DNA of 64,000 nucleotides from Ruminococcus sp. OA3 (GTDB lineage Bacteria; Bacillota; Clostridia; Lachnospirales; Lachnospiraceae), in NCBI RefSeq assembly GCF_022440845.1, contig NZ_JAKNTO010000001.1, positions 2,976,001-3,040,000 on the forward strand, written 5' to 3'. Made by a program: the position numbers and the translations under genes. Positions 43,489-53,406 of the stretch are shown here, piece after piece. Each line of letters opens with the position of its first letter. Positions within the stretch are counted from its first letter, which is position 1. The notes under the pieces are model-generated. The model saw nothing but the letters and a program-made list of their open reading frames with translations, was not told where the DNA came from and searched no databases.

Positions 43489-44476
43489 CGTTATCTACCT
43501 CTTTCAAAAAATCGTTGATATATTCATACGTTTCTTTAACCGCCGGATACAGCGTCGTCAGCAGGAAAAATCCATGGACCGCATCCTTGATCCGGTGCAA
43601 ACTGACAGGCACACCCGCAGATCGCATTCGCCTGGCATATTCTTCACCCTCATCGCGCAGGGGATCGTATTCCCCTGTGATCACAAGCGCCGCTGGAAGA
43701 TCACTGTAATCCTCCGCCTGCAGAGGCGAAAAGTATGGACTTAAGCGATCCTCTTCCCTGCTCTGATAGAGATTCATATAATCCTGCAGGTTTTTCTGCG
43801 TCAGCAGATAATCAAAACCGTTTTCCTTCACCGATGCAAACGGTGTGCTGTCCGAATAGTCGTTACCTGTACACGGATAGATCAGGATCTGGCCGTGTAC
43901 TTTAAAATCACCTGTATCCCTGGCTTTCTGGCAGACCGCAGCGGTAAGATTTCCTCCCGCACTGTCGCCGATGATCGTAATACGCTCCGGTTTCACATGG
44001 AGTATGGTCTGATCTTTAAAAATAGCCTTTGCCACCGCATAACAGTCATCAAACGGCGTGGGAAAACGGTGTTCCGGCGCCAGCCTGTAATCTACGGAGA
44101 CAACTACGTGCTGCGTATTTCTGGACATGTTCCAGCAGATCCGGTTATACGTTTCCACACTCTCCGTCACGAATCCTCCCCCGTGAAAGAACAACAGGAC
44201 GGGATACGTGTTGTCTACCATTTTTCTCCTGTCAATATCTTTATGTTTTCTGCAGTAGGCATCAATATCCACCGTATCAAAGGAATCTTCATCCGGAAAA
44301 TAAATGCGCAGCGGAACCTCCACCCCATTATTGTATATCTTATAGTCGATCGTGCGGTAAAACCGTTTAAACACATCAATGGACTTCAAATTCATCAGAT
44401 ACCTGGTTCTTCTCAGGTTCATATCGGCTTCCGGTTCTGACAGCGCCTTCAGCAGCACCTGCAGTGCCTTATTCAT
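43415..44476 (-). CDS. Alpha/beta hydrolase, HSL/esterase family
   Basis: A 353-residue serine esterase. Oxyanion motif HGGGFV (near 95), nucleophile GDSAGGN (Ser near 170), catalytic Asp in ITGEYDPLRDEG and His in DAVHGFF fit the hormone-sensitive-lipase type. No signal peptide, so it is cytoplasmic. It lies 16 bp after glpK and overlaps the acyltransferase-like gene by 74 bp. The natural ester may be an acylglycerol, given the glycerol kinase next door; this is inference. Confidence 0.9.
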   Translation of the reverse strand: MNKALQVLLKALSEPEADMNLRRTRYLMNLKSIDVFKRFYRTIDYKIYNNGVEVPLRIYFPDEDSFDTVDIDAYCRKHKDIDRRKMVDNTYPVLLFFHGGGFVTESVETYNRICWNMSRNTQHVVVSVDYRLAPEHRFPTPFDDCYAVAKAIFKDQTILHVKPERITIIGDSAGGNLTAAVCQKARDTGDFKVHGQILIYPCTGNDYSDSTPFASVKENGFDYLLTQKNLQDYMNLYQSREEDRLSPYFSPLQAEDYSDLPAALVITGEYDPLRDEGEEYARRMRSAGVPVSLHRIKDAVHGFFLLTTLYPAVKETYEYINDFLKEVDNGVPGKENAVEESGEYGQDLSCYER

Positions 44477-44492
44477 GCATTTTCCTCCTGTG

Positions 44493-45995
<1,503 letters not shown>

Positions 45996-46373
45996 TCATC
46001 CCCCTGTCTCTTTCCCGGCTGCATTTCCGGTCGCAATCACATCAATATCTGTCCCTGCCGTGCGCCGGATCAGGATATCCCCGATCCTTACCGGTGCCCG
46101 CGCCACGGTCTGATGGATTTCCTCCATGCATTTTGGGACGAGTTCCTTTGGAATCTCCCGTGCCGTTTTCACAGGAACCCGCGTAACCACTCCGCCTGTA
46201 ACCGGCACCGTGGATGTCACCGTCCTGGAAGGCTGTGTACATTCCCTTATTCCATATTCTCTGCCATTTTCACATCCGTATCCGTTAATATCAGACACCT
46301 GTCTGTCTTCATCAACGGTCACATGCAGCGTACATCCTTTCGGACAGCAGATACATATCAATGTTTTTTTCAT
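45996..46373 (-). CDS. DUF1667 cysteine-rich protein of the glycerol-3-phosphate dehydrogenase locus
   Basis: A 125-residue protein with CICCPKGC near the start (residues 7-14) and CENGREYGIREC near 33-44, four to five cysteines that probably bind an iron-sulfur cluster or metal. The family regularly accompanies GlpA-like and FAD/NAD oxidoreductase genes in Firmicutes and may take the role of GlpC or another electron carrier. It overlaps the oxidoreductase by 4 bp (ATGA). Confidence 0.85.
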   Translation of the reverse strand: MKKTLICICCPKGCTLHVTVDEDRQVSDINGYGCENGREYGIRECTQPSRTVTSTVPVTGGVVTRVPVKTAREIPKELVPKCMEEIHQTVARAPVRIGDILIRRTAGTDIDVIATGNAAGKETGG

Positions 46374-47365
46374 ATACTGTGTCCTTTCAGGTAAGCTGCC
46401 GCAGCCCTCCCCGCCCTTTCGGCTTCGCGGCTCACATGATCGACCAGATCATGAACATGGCGTACATTTCCGCATGCATATACTCCTTCTATGCTGGTAC
46501 GGCAGTTTTTATCCGTTTTAGGTCCGCGTGTCGTCTCATCCATTCTGGCCCCAAGTTTTTCTGTCAGCTCATTTTCCGGTATCAGTCCCACAGACAGCAG
46601 CAGTGTATCACAGGAAACGTATTCTTCTGTATCTCCCATTCTCTGCCCGTTCTGATCGATCCCGGCTACTGTCACACCGGAGATTCGTTGTCTGCCGTGT
46701 ATCTCCGTGACGGTGCTTTTAAGCCTCAGAGGTATTTCAAAATCATCCAGGCACTGAACAATATTCCGCTGGAGTCCTCCCGGCCTGTCCTTCATTTCCA
46801 CCACCATTTTAACCCGTGCTCCCTCGAGCGTCATGCGCCGCGCCATGATAAGTCCGATATCCCCCGATCCCAGGATCACAACTTCCCTGCCTGGAATCAG
46901 CCCTTCCCGGTTTACAAGTCTCTGTGCTGTACCAGCCGTGTAGATACCGGCAGGCCGGTATCCTGGAATGCCAAGAGACCCGCGCGGACGTTCCCTGCAC
47001 CCCATTGCCAGGACCACAGTCCTCCCTGCAATCCGCCGGAGTCCTTTTCCCCTGCTCATAACTGTTACAACCCGTTCCCGTGAGATATCTGTGACCATAC
47101 TCTCCATCTCATATTCGATACCAAGCCTGTCAATCATTTCAACATAACGTGCTGCATATTCCGGTCCGGTCAGCTCTTCCCGGAAGGTATGCAGGCCAAA
47201 GCCGCTGTGAATACACTGGTTCAAAATACCCCCAAGTTCAGCCTCCCGGTCCAGTATCAAAAGCTTATCAATGCCCTCCCGTTTCATAGCAGCTGCAGCC
47301 GCCATGCCCGCAGGGCCCCCTCCGATGATCACTGCATCATAGTTCACTGTTTCATCTGGTCTCAT
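46370..47365 (-). CDS. FAD/NAD(P)-dependent pyridine nucleotide-disulfide-type oxidoreductase
   Basis: A 331-residue flavoprotein with two dinucleotide folds: VIIGGGPAGMAAAAAM (about 13-28) and VVILGSGDIGLIMARRM (about 160-176). GVYACGNVRHVHDLVDHV near the C-terminus closes the FAD domain. No redox CxxC is seen, so it is an NADH-type oxidase/dehydrogenase partner rather than a thioredoxin-like enzyme. It is flanked by GlpA-like and DUF1667 genes with ATGA overlaps on both sides. Confidence 0.9.
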   Translation of the reverse strand: MRPDETVNYDAVIIGGGPAGMAAAAAMKREGIDKLLILDREAELGGILNQCIHSGFGLHTFREELTGPEYAARYVEMIDRLGIEYEMESMVTDISRERVVTVMSRGKGLRRIAGRTVVLAMGCRERPRGSLGIPGYRPAGIYTAGTAQRLVNREGLIPGREVVILGSGDIGLIMARRMTLEGARVKMVVEMKDRPGGLQRNIVQCLDDFEIPLRLKSTVTEIHGRQRISGVTVAGIDQNGQRMGDTEEYVSCDTLLLSVGLIPENELTEKLGARMDETTRGPKTDKNCRTSIEGVYACGNVRHVHDLVDHVSREAERAGRAAAAYLKGHSI

Positions 47366-48804
47366 TGCCCGCCTGCCTTCCCACTGTATCCATTCAGCAA
47401 ATAAGAAGTACCTCCGGCTTTTGTCACCTTTAAAGGATCCAGGTCAAGCTCTCTGCAGAGAATCTCCATCACCTTCGGCATACAAAATCCAGACTGGCAT
47501 CTGCCCATTCCCGCTCTCGTCCGCCGTTTTACACCGTCAAGGGAACGCGCCCCCGGTTTCCTCCGGATCGCCTCGATGATCTCTCCCTCAGTCACTGTCT
47601 CGCACCGGCAGATCACATTGCCATACGCCGGATTCTCTCTGATCTTTAAACTGAGTTCTTCCGCACTTGCCTGCGCAGCTGAAAAGATATTTTTTTGAAC
47701 TGCTGTAAACTCCTGGTTTTTACGTGCCTTCAGATAAGTCGCTGTCATCTCAGCCAGTTCGCATCCTATAGCCGGAGCAGCTGATAATCCCGGTGATTCG
47801 ATTCCTGCAGCATTAAAAAATCCCGGCGCCCCCTTTGCCTCGCCGATCACAAAATCCCCTCCATCCTCATGGGCACGAAGTCCTGCAAAGGATGTGATGG
47901 TTTCGTGAAGCGGCAGATCTCTGATGCCGTCCATGCCCTTTTTCTGCACCTTCAGGAGTCCCTCTGCCGTCGTACAGACAGCCTCTCTGTCTTCCGTATC
48001 CTGTGCAGTTGGGCCCACCAGCAGATTCCCGTGGATAGTGGGCGTGATCAGCACTCCCTTCCCCATCGGACCGGGCATCTGGAAGATTGTGCGCTGTGTG
48101 AACGATCCCGCCCGTTTATCCAAAAGAAGATATTCCCCCCGGCGCGGCGTAATACGAAGCAGTTCTTCACTCACCATATTGTTAAACACATCCGCATATA
48201 CCCCCGCCGCATTGATCACACAGCGGGTGAATACCTTCCCTTTCCCGGTATCAAGGCAGTACCCATCCTCATGTTTTTCGATCCTCTTAACCGGACAGTC
48301 CATCCAAAACTCCACACCATTGGTGCAGGCATTCTCCGCGAGGCCCGCTGTCATCCGAAATGGACAGACGATTCCGGCTCCCGGCGCCAGCAGCGCTGCT
48401 TTTACGTCGTCTGCAGCAGCGGGAATCATCCTGTGCAGCTCCTCCCCTCTCAGCAGCCGAAGGTCCGGCACACCATTTTTATGGCCCTGCTCCATGAGCC
48501 GTACAAGCCCTGCTTCATCCTGTCCTTCCCGGCACAGCACCACTGCACCGTTCCTCCGAAACGGTATATCAAGCTCCCCTGACAGAGCATCTATCTTTCT
48601 GTTTCCCAGAACATTCATCCTGGCTTTTAAAGTCCCCGGCTCAGCATCAAAACCTGCATGGACCAGACCGCTGTTGGCTTTTGAAGTGCCTGCACAGATA
48701 TCTTCTTCCTTTTCCAGTACACAGATGTTCAGTCTGTACCGTGACAGCTCACGCGCCGCCGCACATCCAGTCACACCTGCGCCGATGATTACGGCATCAT
48801 ACAC
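47362..48804 (-). CDS. glpA: GlpA-like glycerol-3-phosphate dehydrogenase with BFD [2Fe-2S] domain
   Basis: I start at GTG 48804 (VYDAVIIGAG), 480 residues, because AAAGGAGG lies 9-10 bases upstream; an ATG at 48831 has no ribosome binding site. The N-terminal DAO-type FAD domain starts VIIGAGVTGCAAAREL; the fold continues with SGLVHAGFDAEPGTLK. The C-terminal BFD-type domain has CRCETV (near 408) and CQSGFC (near 448), four Cys for a [2Fe-2S]. It oxidises glycerol 3-phosphate to dihydroxyacetone phosphate, probably with the next two gene products. Confidence 0.9.
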   Translation of the reverse strand: MYDAVIIGAGVTGCAAARELSRYRLNICVLEKEEDICAGTSKANSGLVHAGFDAEPGTLKARMNVLGNRKIDALSGELDIPFRRNGAVVLCREGQDEAGLVRLMEQGHKNGVPDLRLLRGEELHRMIPAAADDVKAALLAPGAGIVCPFRMTAGLAENACTNGVEFWMDCPVKRIEKHEDGYCLDTGKGKVFTRCVINAAGVYADVFNNMVSEELLRITPRRGEYLLLDKRAGSFTQRTIFQMPGPMGKGVLITPTIHGNLLVGPTAQDTEDREAVCTTAEGLLKVQKKGMDGIRDLPLHETITSFAGLRAHEDGGDFVIGEAKGAPGFFNAAGIESPGLSAAPAIGCELAEMTATYLKARKNQEFTAVQKNIFSAAQASAEELSLKIRENPAYGNVICRCETVTEGEIIEAIRRKPGARSLDGVKRRTRAGMGRCQSGFCMPKVMEILCRELDLDPLKVTKAGGTSYLLNGYSGKAGGQ

Positions 48805-48824
48805 AGACCTATCCTCCTTTGTCC

Positions 48825-49856
48825 TTACCATTTATTATGTACTTTTTCTGCAAATCCCTGCATGTGTTCTACAACCACCTCCGTGCCGTCGTCGAGTACT
48901 GCGATTCCATCAAAATGCCCGAACACCTGGTGCTGGTCACTCAGGATAACTCCTGCCGAAGTTCGTGCACTCCTGTCCAGAATCGGGGTAAATGTAAGCG
49001 CGAGACGTCCGTCATCAGACACAATCTGCCACTTTTTCAGGTACTTTGCGTGACCTTCTTTTTCTCCCGGAATCAGGAAACGGACATGTTCCAGTTTGTG
49101 GGCGCGCCCCTCAAAAAACAACATATTTTCTGTAGCACGGCTGTTGTCACCAAAACCGTAACCCAGATTGAAACCGAATACCTGGTCTCCCAAGAGCGTC
49201 TGCGCCGCACTCCAGTACCAGGTATTATCATATGGCCAAACGCCGCGTCCCCAGTCCAGCAGTCCAAAACTGTCCTCCGGCTTAAAATAAAAACGCTGTC
49301 TGCCAATTTCCACAATCCCTTTTGCACGCATCCCGATGATCTTTTGATTATAATAAAATGCCCGTGGATTCTCCCGGAACGGAACAGCGATCACCATACT
49401 GTCCTCCGGTTCCCGGGTCAGATGGATTTTCATGCGGATCGGCTGTCCGTCTTTAAAGTTTTTCATCCCTGCGGTCAGAATTCGACGGTCTTCTTCTTTC
49501 TCAAAAGAAAACTGACAACGGCGGCTGCCAAACCTGACGTCACCATTATCCGAGGAGGACGGCATCCCCGTCCTGCCCATCGGGAGCAGCGTCATGGGGC
49601 TCACCGTGGTCTCCTTTCTCTGATCAAAATCAAGGAACGAGATACTTACCAGTCCCATATAGCTGTTGTCCGCTACCGTGAGAGCAATTCCAAAATGCTC
49701 GTTGCAGATGAGATAATAGTCCCATTCTTTGATGCGCAGTGCTCCCTGGCGAACTGCATCTCTCCTGTATTCTTTCATGGGACGCGTAGCGTAGCCGGCT
49801 TCCAGCAGACATCCGTTTCCATCCAGAAGCTTCCCCGGCATCAGCCGTTGTTGCAT
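48825..49856 (-). CDS. DUF2804 domain-containing protein
   Basis: A 343-residue protein of the DUF2804 family, rich in beta strands. The segment DWGRGVWPYDNTWYWSAA near 215-235 is a family landmark. There is no signal peptide or membrane helix. Function is unknown. It lies 4 bp after the DD-carboxypeptidase stop and 20 bp before glpA, tying it to the glycerol unit. GGGGGTGACGTC precedes ATG. Confidence 0.85.
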   Translation of the reverse strand: MQQRLMPGKLLDGNGCLLEAGYATRPMKEYRRDAVRQGALRIKEWDYYLICNEHFGIALTVADNSYMGLVSISFLDFDQRKETTVSPMTLLPMGRTGMPSSSDNGDVRFGSRRCQFSFEKEEDRRILTAGMKNFKDGQPIRMKIHLTREPEDSMVIAVPFRENPRAFYYNQKIIGMRAKGIVEIGRQRFYFKPEDSFGLLDWGRGVWPYDNTWYWSAAQTLLGDQVFGFNLGYGFGDNSRATENMLFFEGRAHKLEHVRFLIPGEKEGHAKYLKKWQIVSDDGRLALTFTPILDRSARTSAGVILSDQHQVFGHFDGIAVLDDGTEVVVEHMQGFAEKVHNKW

Positions 49857-49860
49857 GACG

Positions 49861-51069
49861 TCACCCCCTCATCATATACTTTTGTTTTATTATATCAAAA
49901 CACCAGATAAAATCAATCTTCTTTACACTTTCATCGGCATAGACAGGATATGTTTTCAGAACTTCCCCATCCAGAAGATACGACACTTTTCCCACTGTCG
50001 TACCGGCTTTGACCGGCGCTCTGAGCGCATCCGGCAGGCTCTCCTCTACCTGAACCTCCTCATCTGCACCCAGCAGTACCTTCAGAGACTGCTGTTCCAT
50101 ATCGCAGCGGTAACTCAGAGGCACTACAGCTTTTTCAGAGAGCCTTCCGCCGTGCTGTCCTTCCAGTACCTCCAGCTGTGCAGCCGGAAGTTCGCGCACC
50201 AAAACATCCTGTATGGAATAATGTTCGAGACCGTATGTCATCAGCTTCTTCGTATCTGACCATTTATAACTCTTGTTATTGGGCCATCCGCAGGCCAGAA
50301 GTGAAACAATGAACGTTTTGCCATCCTGCTCAAGGGCTCCCACATAACAGTATCCGGCATCAGCGGTAAATCCCGTCTTGCCGCTTAGTGCTCCTTCCAT
50401 CATTGACAAAAACGCGTTGTGATTATAACAGTTGTAAATGACCGTCTCTTCCATATTCCAGAAAGTGTATGACGCCGTCTGTGTGATTGCCAGAAATTCC
50501 TCCCGCTTCGGCGACTGCATAATACAATATCTCATGATTCTGGCCAGATCCTGCGCCGTTGTCCCGTGTACTCCCTGTTCATTCTGATCATCCAGACCGT
50601 TCGGAGTTATAAAGTAAGTATCCTCACATCCGATCTCCTGTGCCTTCTGATTCATCATACCCGCAAATTCTTCCACGCTCCCTGCAATATGCTCCGCTAT
50701 CATCACTGCACTGTCATTGTGCGATTCCAGCATCAGGGAGTAGAGAAGATCATTCAGTCTGAATGTGTCGCCCTCATGTACACCGAGATGCACCTTGGGC
50801 TGCCCCGCCGCCCGTTTTGTTGCCGTCACCGTATCATCAGGATTCCCGTTCTCAAGAGCCAGGATGCAGGTCATAATCTTTGTTGTACTGGCATTGGGTC
50901 GTTTTTCCTCCCCGTCTTTTTCATACAGCACCCGCCCGGACTCAGCATCCATCAGACATGCCGAACGGGCATACAGTTCACTCTCCGCCGGCTCCTCCTG
51001 GGCATAGACGGTCTGCCCGCCCCACATGACCGTCAAAAGAACTCCCATCAAAACAATCCATTTTTTCAT
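49861..51069 (-). CDS. D-alanyl-D-alanine carboxypeptidase (DacA/DacF, class A low-molecular-mass PBP)
   Basis: A 402-residue secreted DD-carboxypeptidase. An N-terminal signal peptide (MKKWIVLMGVLLTVMWG) precedes the peptidase S11 domain: SxxK is STTK (near 61-64), SxN is SHNDSAVM (near 116) and KTG is SGKTGFTADAG (near 220). A C-terminal beta domain follows; no membrane anchor at the end is clear. No ribosome binding site lies close to ATG 51069; AAAGGAGG is ~30 bases upstream. It is 4 bp before the DUF2804 gene, and so likely shares its operon. Confidence 0.88.
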   Translation of the reverse strand: MKKWIVLMGVLLTVMWGGQTVYAQEEPAESELYARSACLMDAESGRVLYEKDGEEKRPNASTTKIMTCILALENGNPDDTVTATKRAAGQPKVHLGVHEGDTFRLNDLLYSLMLESHNDSAVMIAEHIAGSVEEFAGMMNQKAQEIGCEDTYFITPNGLDDQNEQGVHGTTAQDLARIMRYCIMQSPKREEFLAITQTASYTFWNMEETVIYNCYNHNAFLSMMEGALSGKTGFTADAGYCYVGALEQDGKTFIVSLLACGWPNNKSYKWSDTKKLMTYGLEHYSIQDVLVRELPAAQLEVLEGQHGGRLSEKAVVPLSYRCDMEQQSLKVLLGADEEVQVEESLPDALRAPVKAGTTVGKVSYLLDGEVLKTYPVYADESVKKIDFIWCFDIIKQKYMMRG

Positions 51070-51143
51070 GCGATTAACTCATCCGTTTTGTGTATGTCCT
51101 CCTTTTATTCTATGAGAAAAAATATAATTTATTATCAGATATA

Positions 51144-51173
51144 AGAAAGAGTCCGGCAAGCCGGACTCTTTTG
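51144..51173. terminator. Rho-independent terminator of the scpAB operon
   Basis: A perfect 12-bp stem, AAAGAGTCCGGC / GCCGGACTCTTT, with an AA loop. On the minus strand TTTCTTAT follows. It separates scpB from the DD-carboxypeptidase gene. Confidence 0.75.
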
Positions 51174-51208
51174 AACGTATATCCCCGATGATTTGATCAG
51201 ACGGTATC

Positions 51209-51778
51209 CTAAATATCCAGTTTCAGCTGGACCTCTTCTTCCGCCTCCGCTTTAAAGTCTTCCAGCTGTACCGGACTGATAGAAGGCAGTTCCTCTGTCG
51301 ATTCCACCCCGAAACTCCTCAAAAATTCTTCTGTAGTCCCCAGCAGAATCGGACGGCCGGGAGCGTCAAGCCGTCCGACCTCCTGTACCAGATTATACTC
51401 TACCAGTTTATTAACGGCATGATCACACTTCACACCGCGGATTTTCTCTATTTCCAGCCGAGTGACGGGCTGTTTATACGCAATAATGGAGAGTGTTTCC
51501 AGCATTACATCCGTCAGCACTGCTTTCTTCGGCTGCAGGGCTATCTGTACCAGGTTATCGTAATACTCCTGTTTCGTACACAGCTGATACGCATTTTCCA
51601 GTTCAATGATTTTGATTCCCCGGTCTTCCTGCTCATATCGAAGCATCATATCGTGAATAAGTTTCTGCGTGGTTGCCGCATCACATTCGATCGCCTTCGC
51701 AATCTTAGAAAGCTCTACAGACTCACCCATTGCAAACAGAATTGCTTCAATGGCAGCTTCCGTATTTTTTATATTCAT
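51209..51778 (-). CDS. scpB: Segregation and condensation protein B
   Basis: The winged-helix subunit of the SMC-ScpAB condensin. It has 189 residues with two winged-helix domains: the family block ILFAMGESVELSKIAKA (11-27), and the second with AYKQPVTRLEIEKIRGV followed by VNKLVEYNLVQEVGR and GRPILLGTTEEFL. The start overlaps scpA by 4 bp (ATGA), so the two are translationally coupled. Confidence 0.95.
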   Translation of the reverse strand: MNIKNTEAAIEAILFAMGESVELSKIAKAIECDAATTQKLIHDMMLRYEQEDRGIKIIELENAYQLCTKQEYYDNLVQIALQPKKAVLTDVMLETLSIIAYKQPVTRLEIEKIRGVKCDHAVNKLVEYNLVQEVGRLDAPGRPILLGTTEEFLRSFGVESTEELPSISPVQLEDFKAEAEEEVQLKLDI

Positions 51779-52536
51779 GATTCACCAATCCCCACTGTTT
51801 CAATCTGTATCTCGTCAAATATATATTCCTGGCTGATCCTGATCAGTCCAGTCTTCATCAGCTCCAGTATTGCCAGAAATGTAACGACAACCTGTGTTTT
51901 GCTGCACTGCCGCTCCAGGAGTTCACGGAATGAAAACTTTTTCCGGTCGCGTGCAAACGTCTCCACATATGTCATTTTATCAGGAAGACTTACTTCCTCC
52001 TGTTCAATTTTCCCAAATTTACTTCGAATAGGATCCAGCTTGTCCTCCTGACGCCGCATCACAGACAAAAAGACAGCATGAAGCTTTTCCAGGTTCATAT
52101 CACCCACAAGCTCCCTTGTGTCTATCGGAGGACGGTAGGAAATCACCTCTGCAGGCATTGTGTTTTTACGGTAGATACTCCTGGAAGCGGCCGCCATCCG
52201 CTCTCTCAGTTCATACGACATATACTTGTACATCTTATACTCAAGCAGCTGCTGTACGAGTTCATCCCGAGGATCCTCCTCTTCTCCCTCCTCATTAACT
52301 TCTTTCGGGAGAAGCATACGGCATTTGATATCAATCAGTGTTGCCGCCATTACCATGAACTCACTCATAATATTCAGGTCCTGTCGCTGCATCTGGCGAA
52401 TGTACTCCAGATACTGATTGGTGATCTCCACAATCGGTATGTCATAAATATCTATTTTATTCTTATCGATCAAATGCAGCAGAAGATCCAGCGGACCTTC
52501 AAATACCTGCAGTTTTACGGGTATCCCCATACTCAA
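51775..52536 (-). CDS. scpA: Segregation and condensation protein A
   Basis: The kleisin subunit of SMC-ScpAB. It has 253 residues, typical. The N-terminal LQVFEGPLDLLLHLIDKNKIDIYDI (SMC-neck-binding, about 8-32, cut here to 'FEGPLDLLLHL') and the acidic linker (NEEGEEEDPRDEL) are followed by a C-terminal winged helix (VVTFLAILELMKTG). It follows the phosphoesterase gene by 11 bp. Confidence 0.95.
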   Translation of the reverse strand: MSMGIPVKLQVFEGPLDLLLHLIDKNKIDIYDIPIVEITNQYLEYIRQMQRQDLNIMSEFMVMAATLIDIKCRMLLPKEVNEEGEEEDPRDELVQQLLEYKMYKYMSYELRERMAAASRSIYRKNTMPAEVISYRPPIDTRELVGDMNLEKLHAVFLSVMRRQEDKLDPIRSKFGKIEQEEVSLPDKMTYVETFARDRKKFSFRELLERQCSKTQVVVTFLAILELMKTGLIRISQEYIFDEIQIETVGIGES

Positions 52537-52547
52537 ACCTCTGTTTC

Positions 52548-53345
52548 TTACTTTCTGATGTCTACTACAACAAGCTCTCTTGGATTATGCAGCCGAAAAG
52601 GTATCGTATGATCACCAAGCCCCGAGCTCACGATCATCGTTGTGTCCCCTTCTACATGGCATCCATACCCGTATTTTGGAAAAAGTGTCAGATCATTTCC
52701 GATCAGCGGCCATCTTTTTCCCATCCGTATGACTCCCCCGTGATAATGCCCGGAAAGAATCAGATCTGGCTTCCACTTCACATATGTGGAAAAATATTTC
52801 GGATAATGAGCAAGCAGAATATTATACGCCTCCTCAGCAGGCGGCGAAAAAACTTCTGTTATCTCAGACAGCGGCAGCTCCATATGTGCGAAGCGGTCAT
52901 AATATTCCCGCTTCAGCTCATACCCGTAGAGTGTGATCTTCATACCTCTGACTGAAAATGTACTGCTTTCATTTTCCAGCAGCGTCACATGATTCTCGAG
53001 CAATCCCCTGCGGTACGTATCGTACATATCACCGTAAATTTCAGGATAAATGCGCAGACGATACTCGTGATTCCCATTTGCCGCATAGACGGGGAGCCGG
53101 CCGGAAAGTTTCCGCAGAAATGCCAGCGCGGCATCCATCGGCTGTTCCGGCTTTCCTACGATCAGATCGCCCCCGATCAATACAGCATCCGGATGCAACG
53201 CCAGTATTTTTTCCGCCAGTTCCCGGTTTTCTTGACCGTAAGATACATTGTGCAGGTCACTCACAAAAACCAGCCGTATCCTTCCTTCTGCTGATACTGC
53301 CTTCCTGCTGTGAACCCCATAGTATTTTATCACGCATTTTGTCAT
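52548..53345 (-). CDS. Calcineurin-like metallophosphoesterase
   Basis: A 265-residue metallophosphoesterase. The five metal motifs are visible: FVSDLHN (DxH), GGDLIVG (GDxxx), NGNHEY (GNHE), LAHYPKY (H) and SGHYHGG (GHxH). No signal peptide is clear. It could be a YkuE-like phosphodiesterase of the outer leaflet or a cytosolic enzyme; substrate unknown. It leads scpA-scpB with short spacing and has a possible promoter overlapping the upstream dac stop. Confidence 0.87.
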   Translation of the reverse strand: MTKCVIKYYGVHSRKAVSAEGRIRLVFVSDLHNVSYGQENRELAEKILALHPDAVLIGGDLIVGKPEQPMDAALAFLRKLSGRLPVYAANGNHEYRLRIYPEIYGDMYDTYRRGLLENHVTLLENESSTFSVRGMKITLYGYELKREYYDRFAHMELPLSEITEVFSPPAEEAYNILLAHYPKYFSTYVKWKPDLILSGHYHGGVIRMGKRWPLIGNDLTLFPKYGYGCHVEGDTTMIVSSGLGDHTIPFRLHNPRELVVVDIRK

Positions 53346-53377
53346 GGTTGTTTTATTCCTCTTTTCACATCTTCTCT

Positions 53378-53406
53378 ATACTACAATAAATTTCTGTCAA
53401 GTTCAA
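53378..53406 (-). promoter_or_regulatory. Possible promoter for the phosphoesterase-scpAB unit
   Basis: Minus strand TTGAAC (53401-53406), 17-bp spacer, TAGTAT (53378-53383). The -35 overlaps the upstream dac stop. An alternative TTGACA is shifted by 6 bp with a poorer -10. Confidence 0.4.

Noticed and set aside
47924-48949. 341-residue plus-strand ORF
   Set aside because: Antisense shadow of the GlpA-like gene; Ser/Pro-rich composition and no domain.
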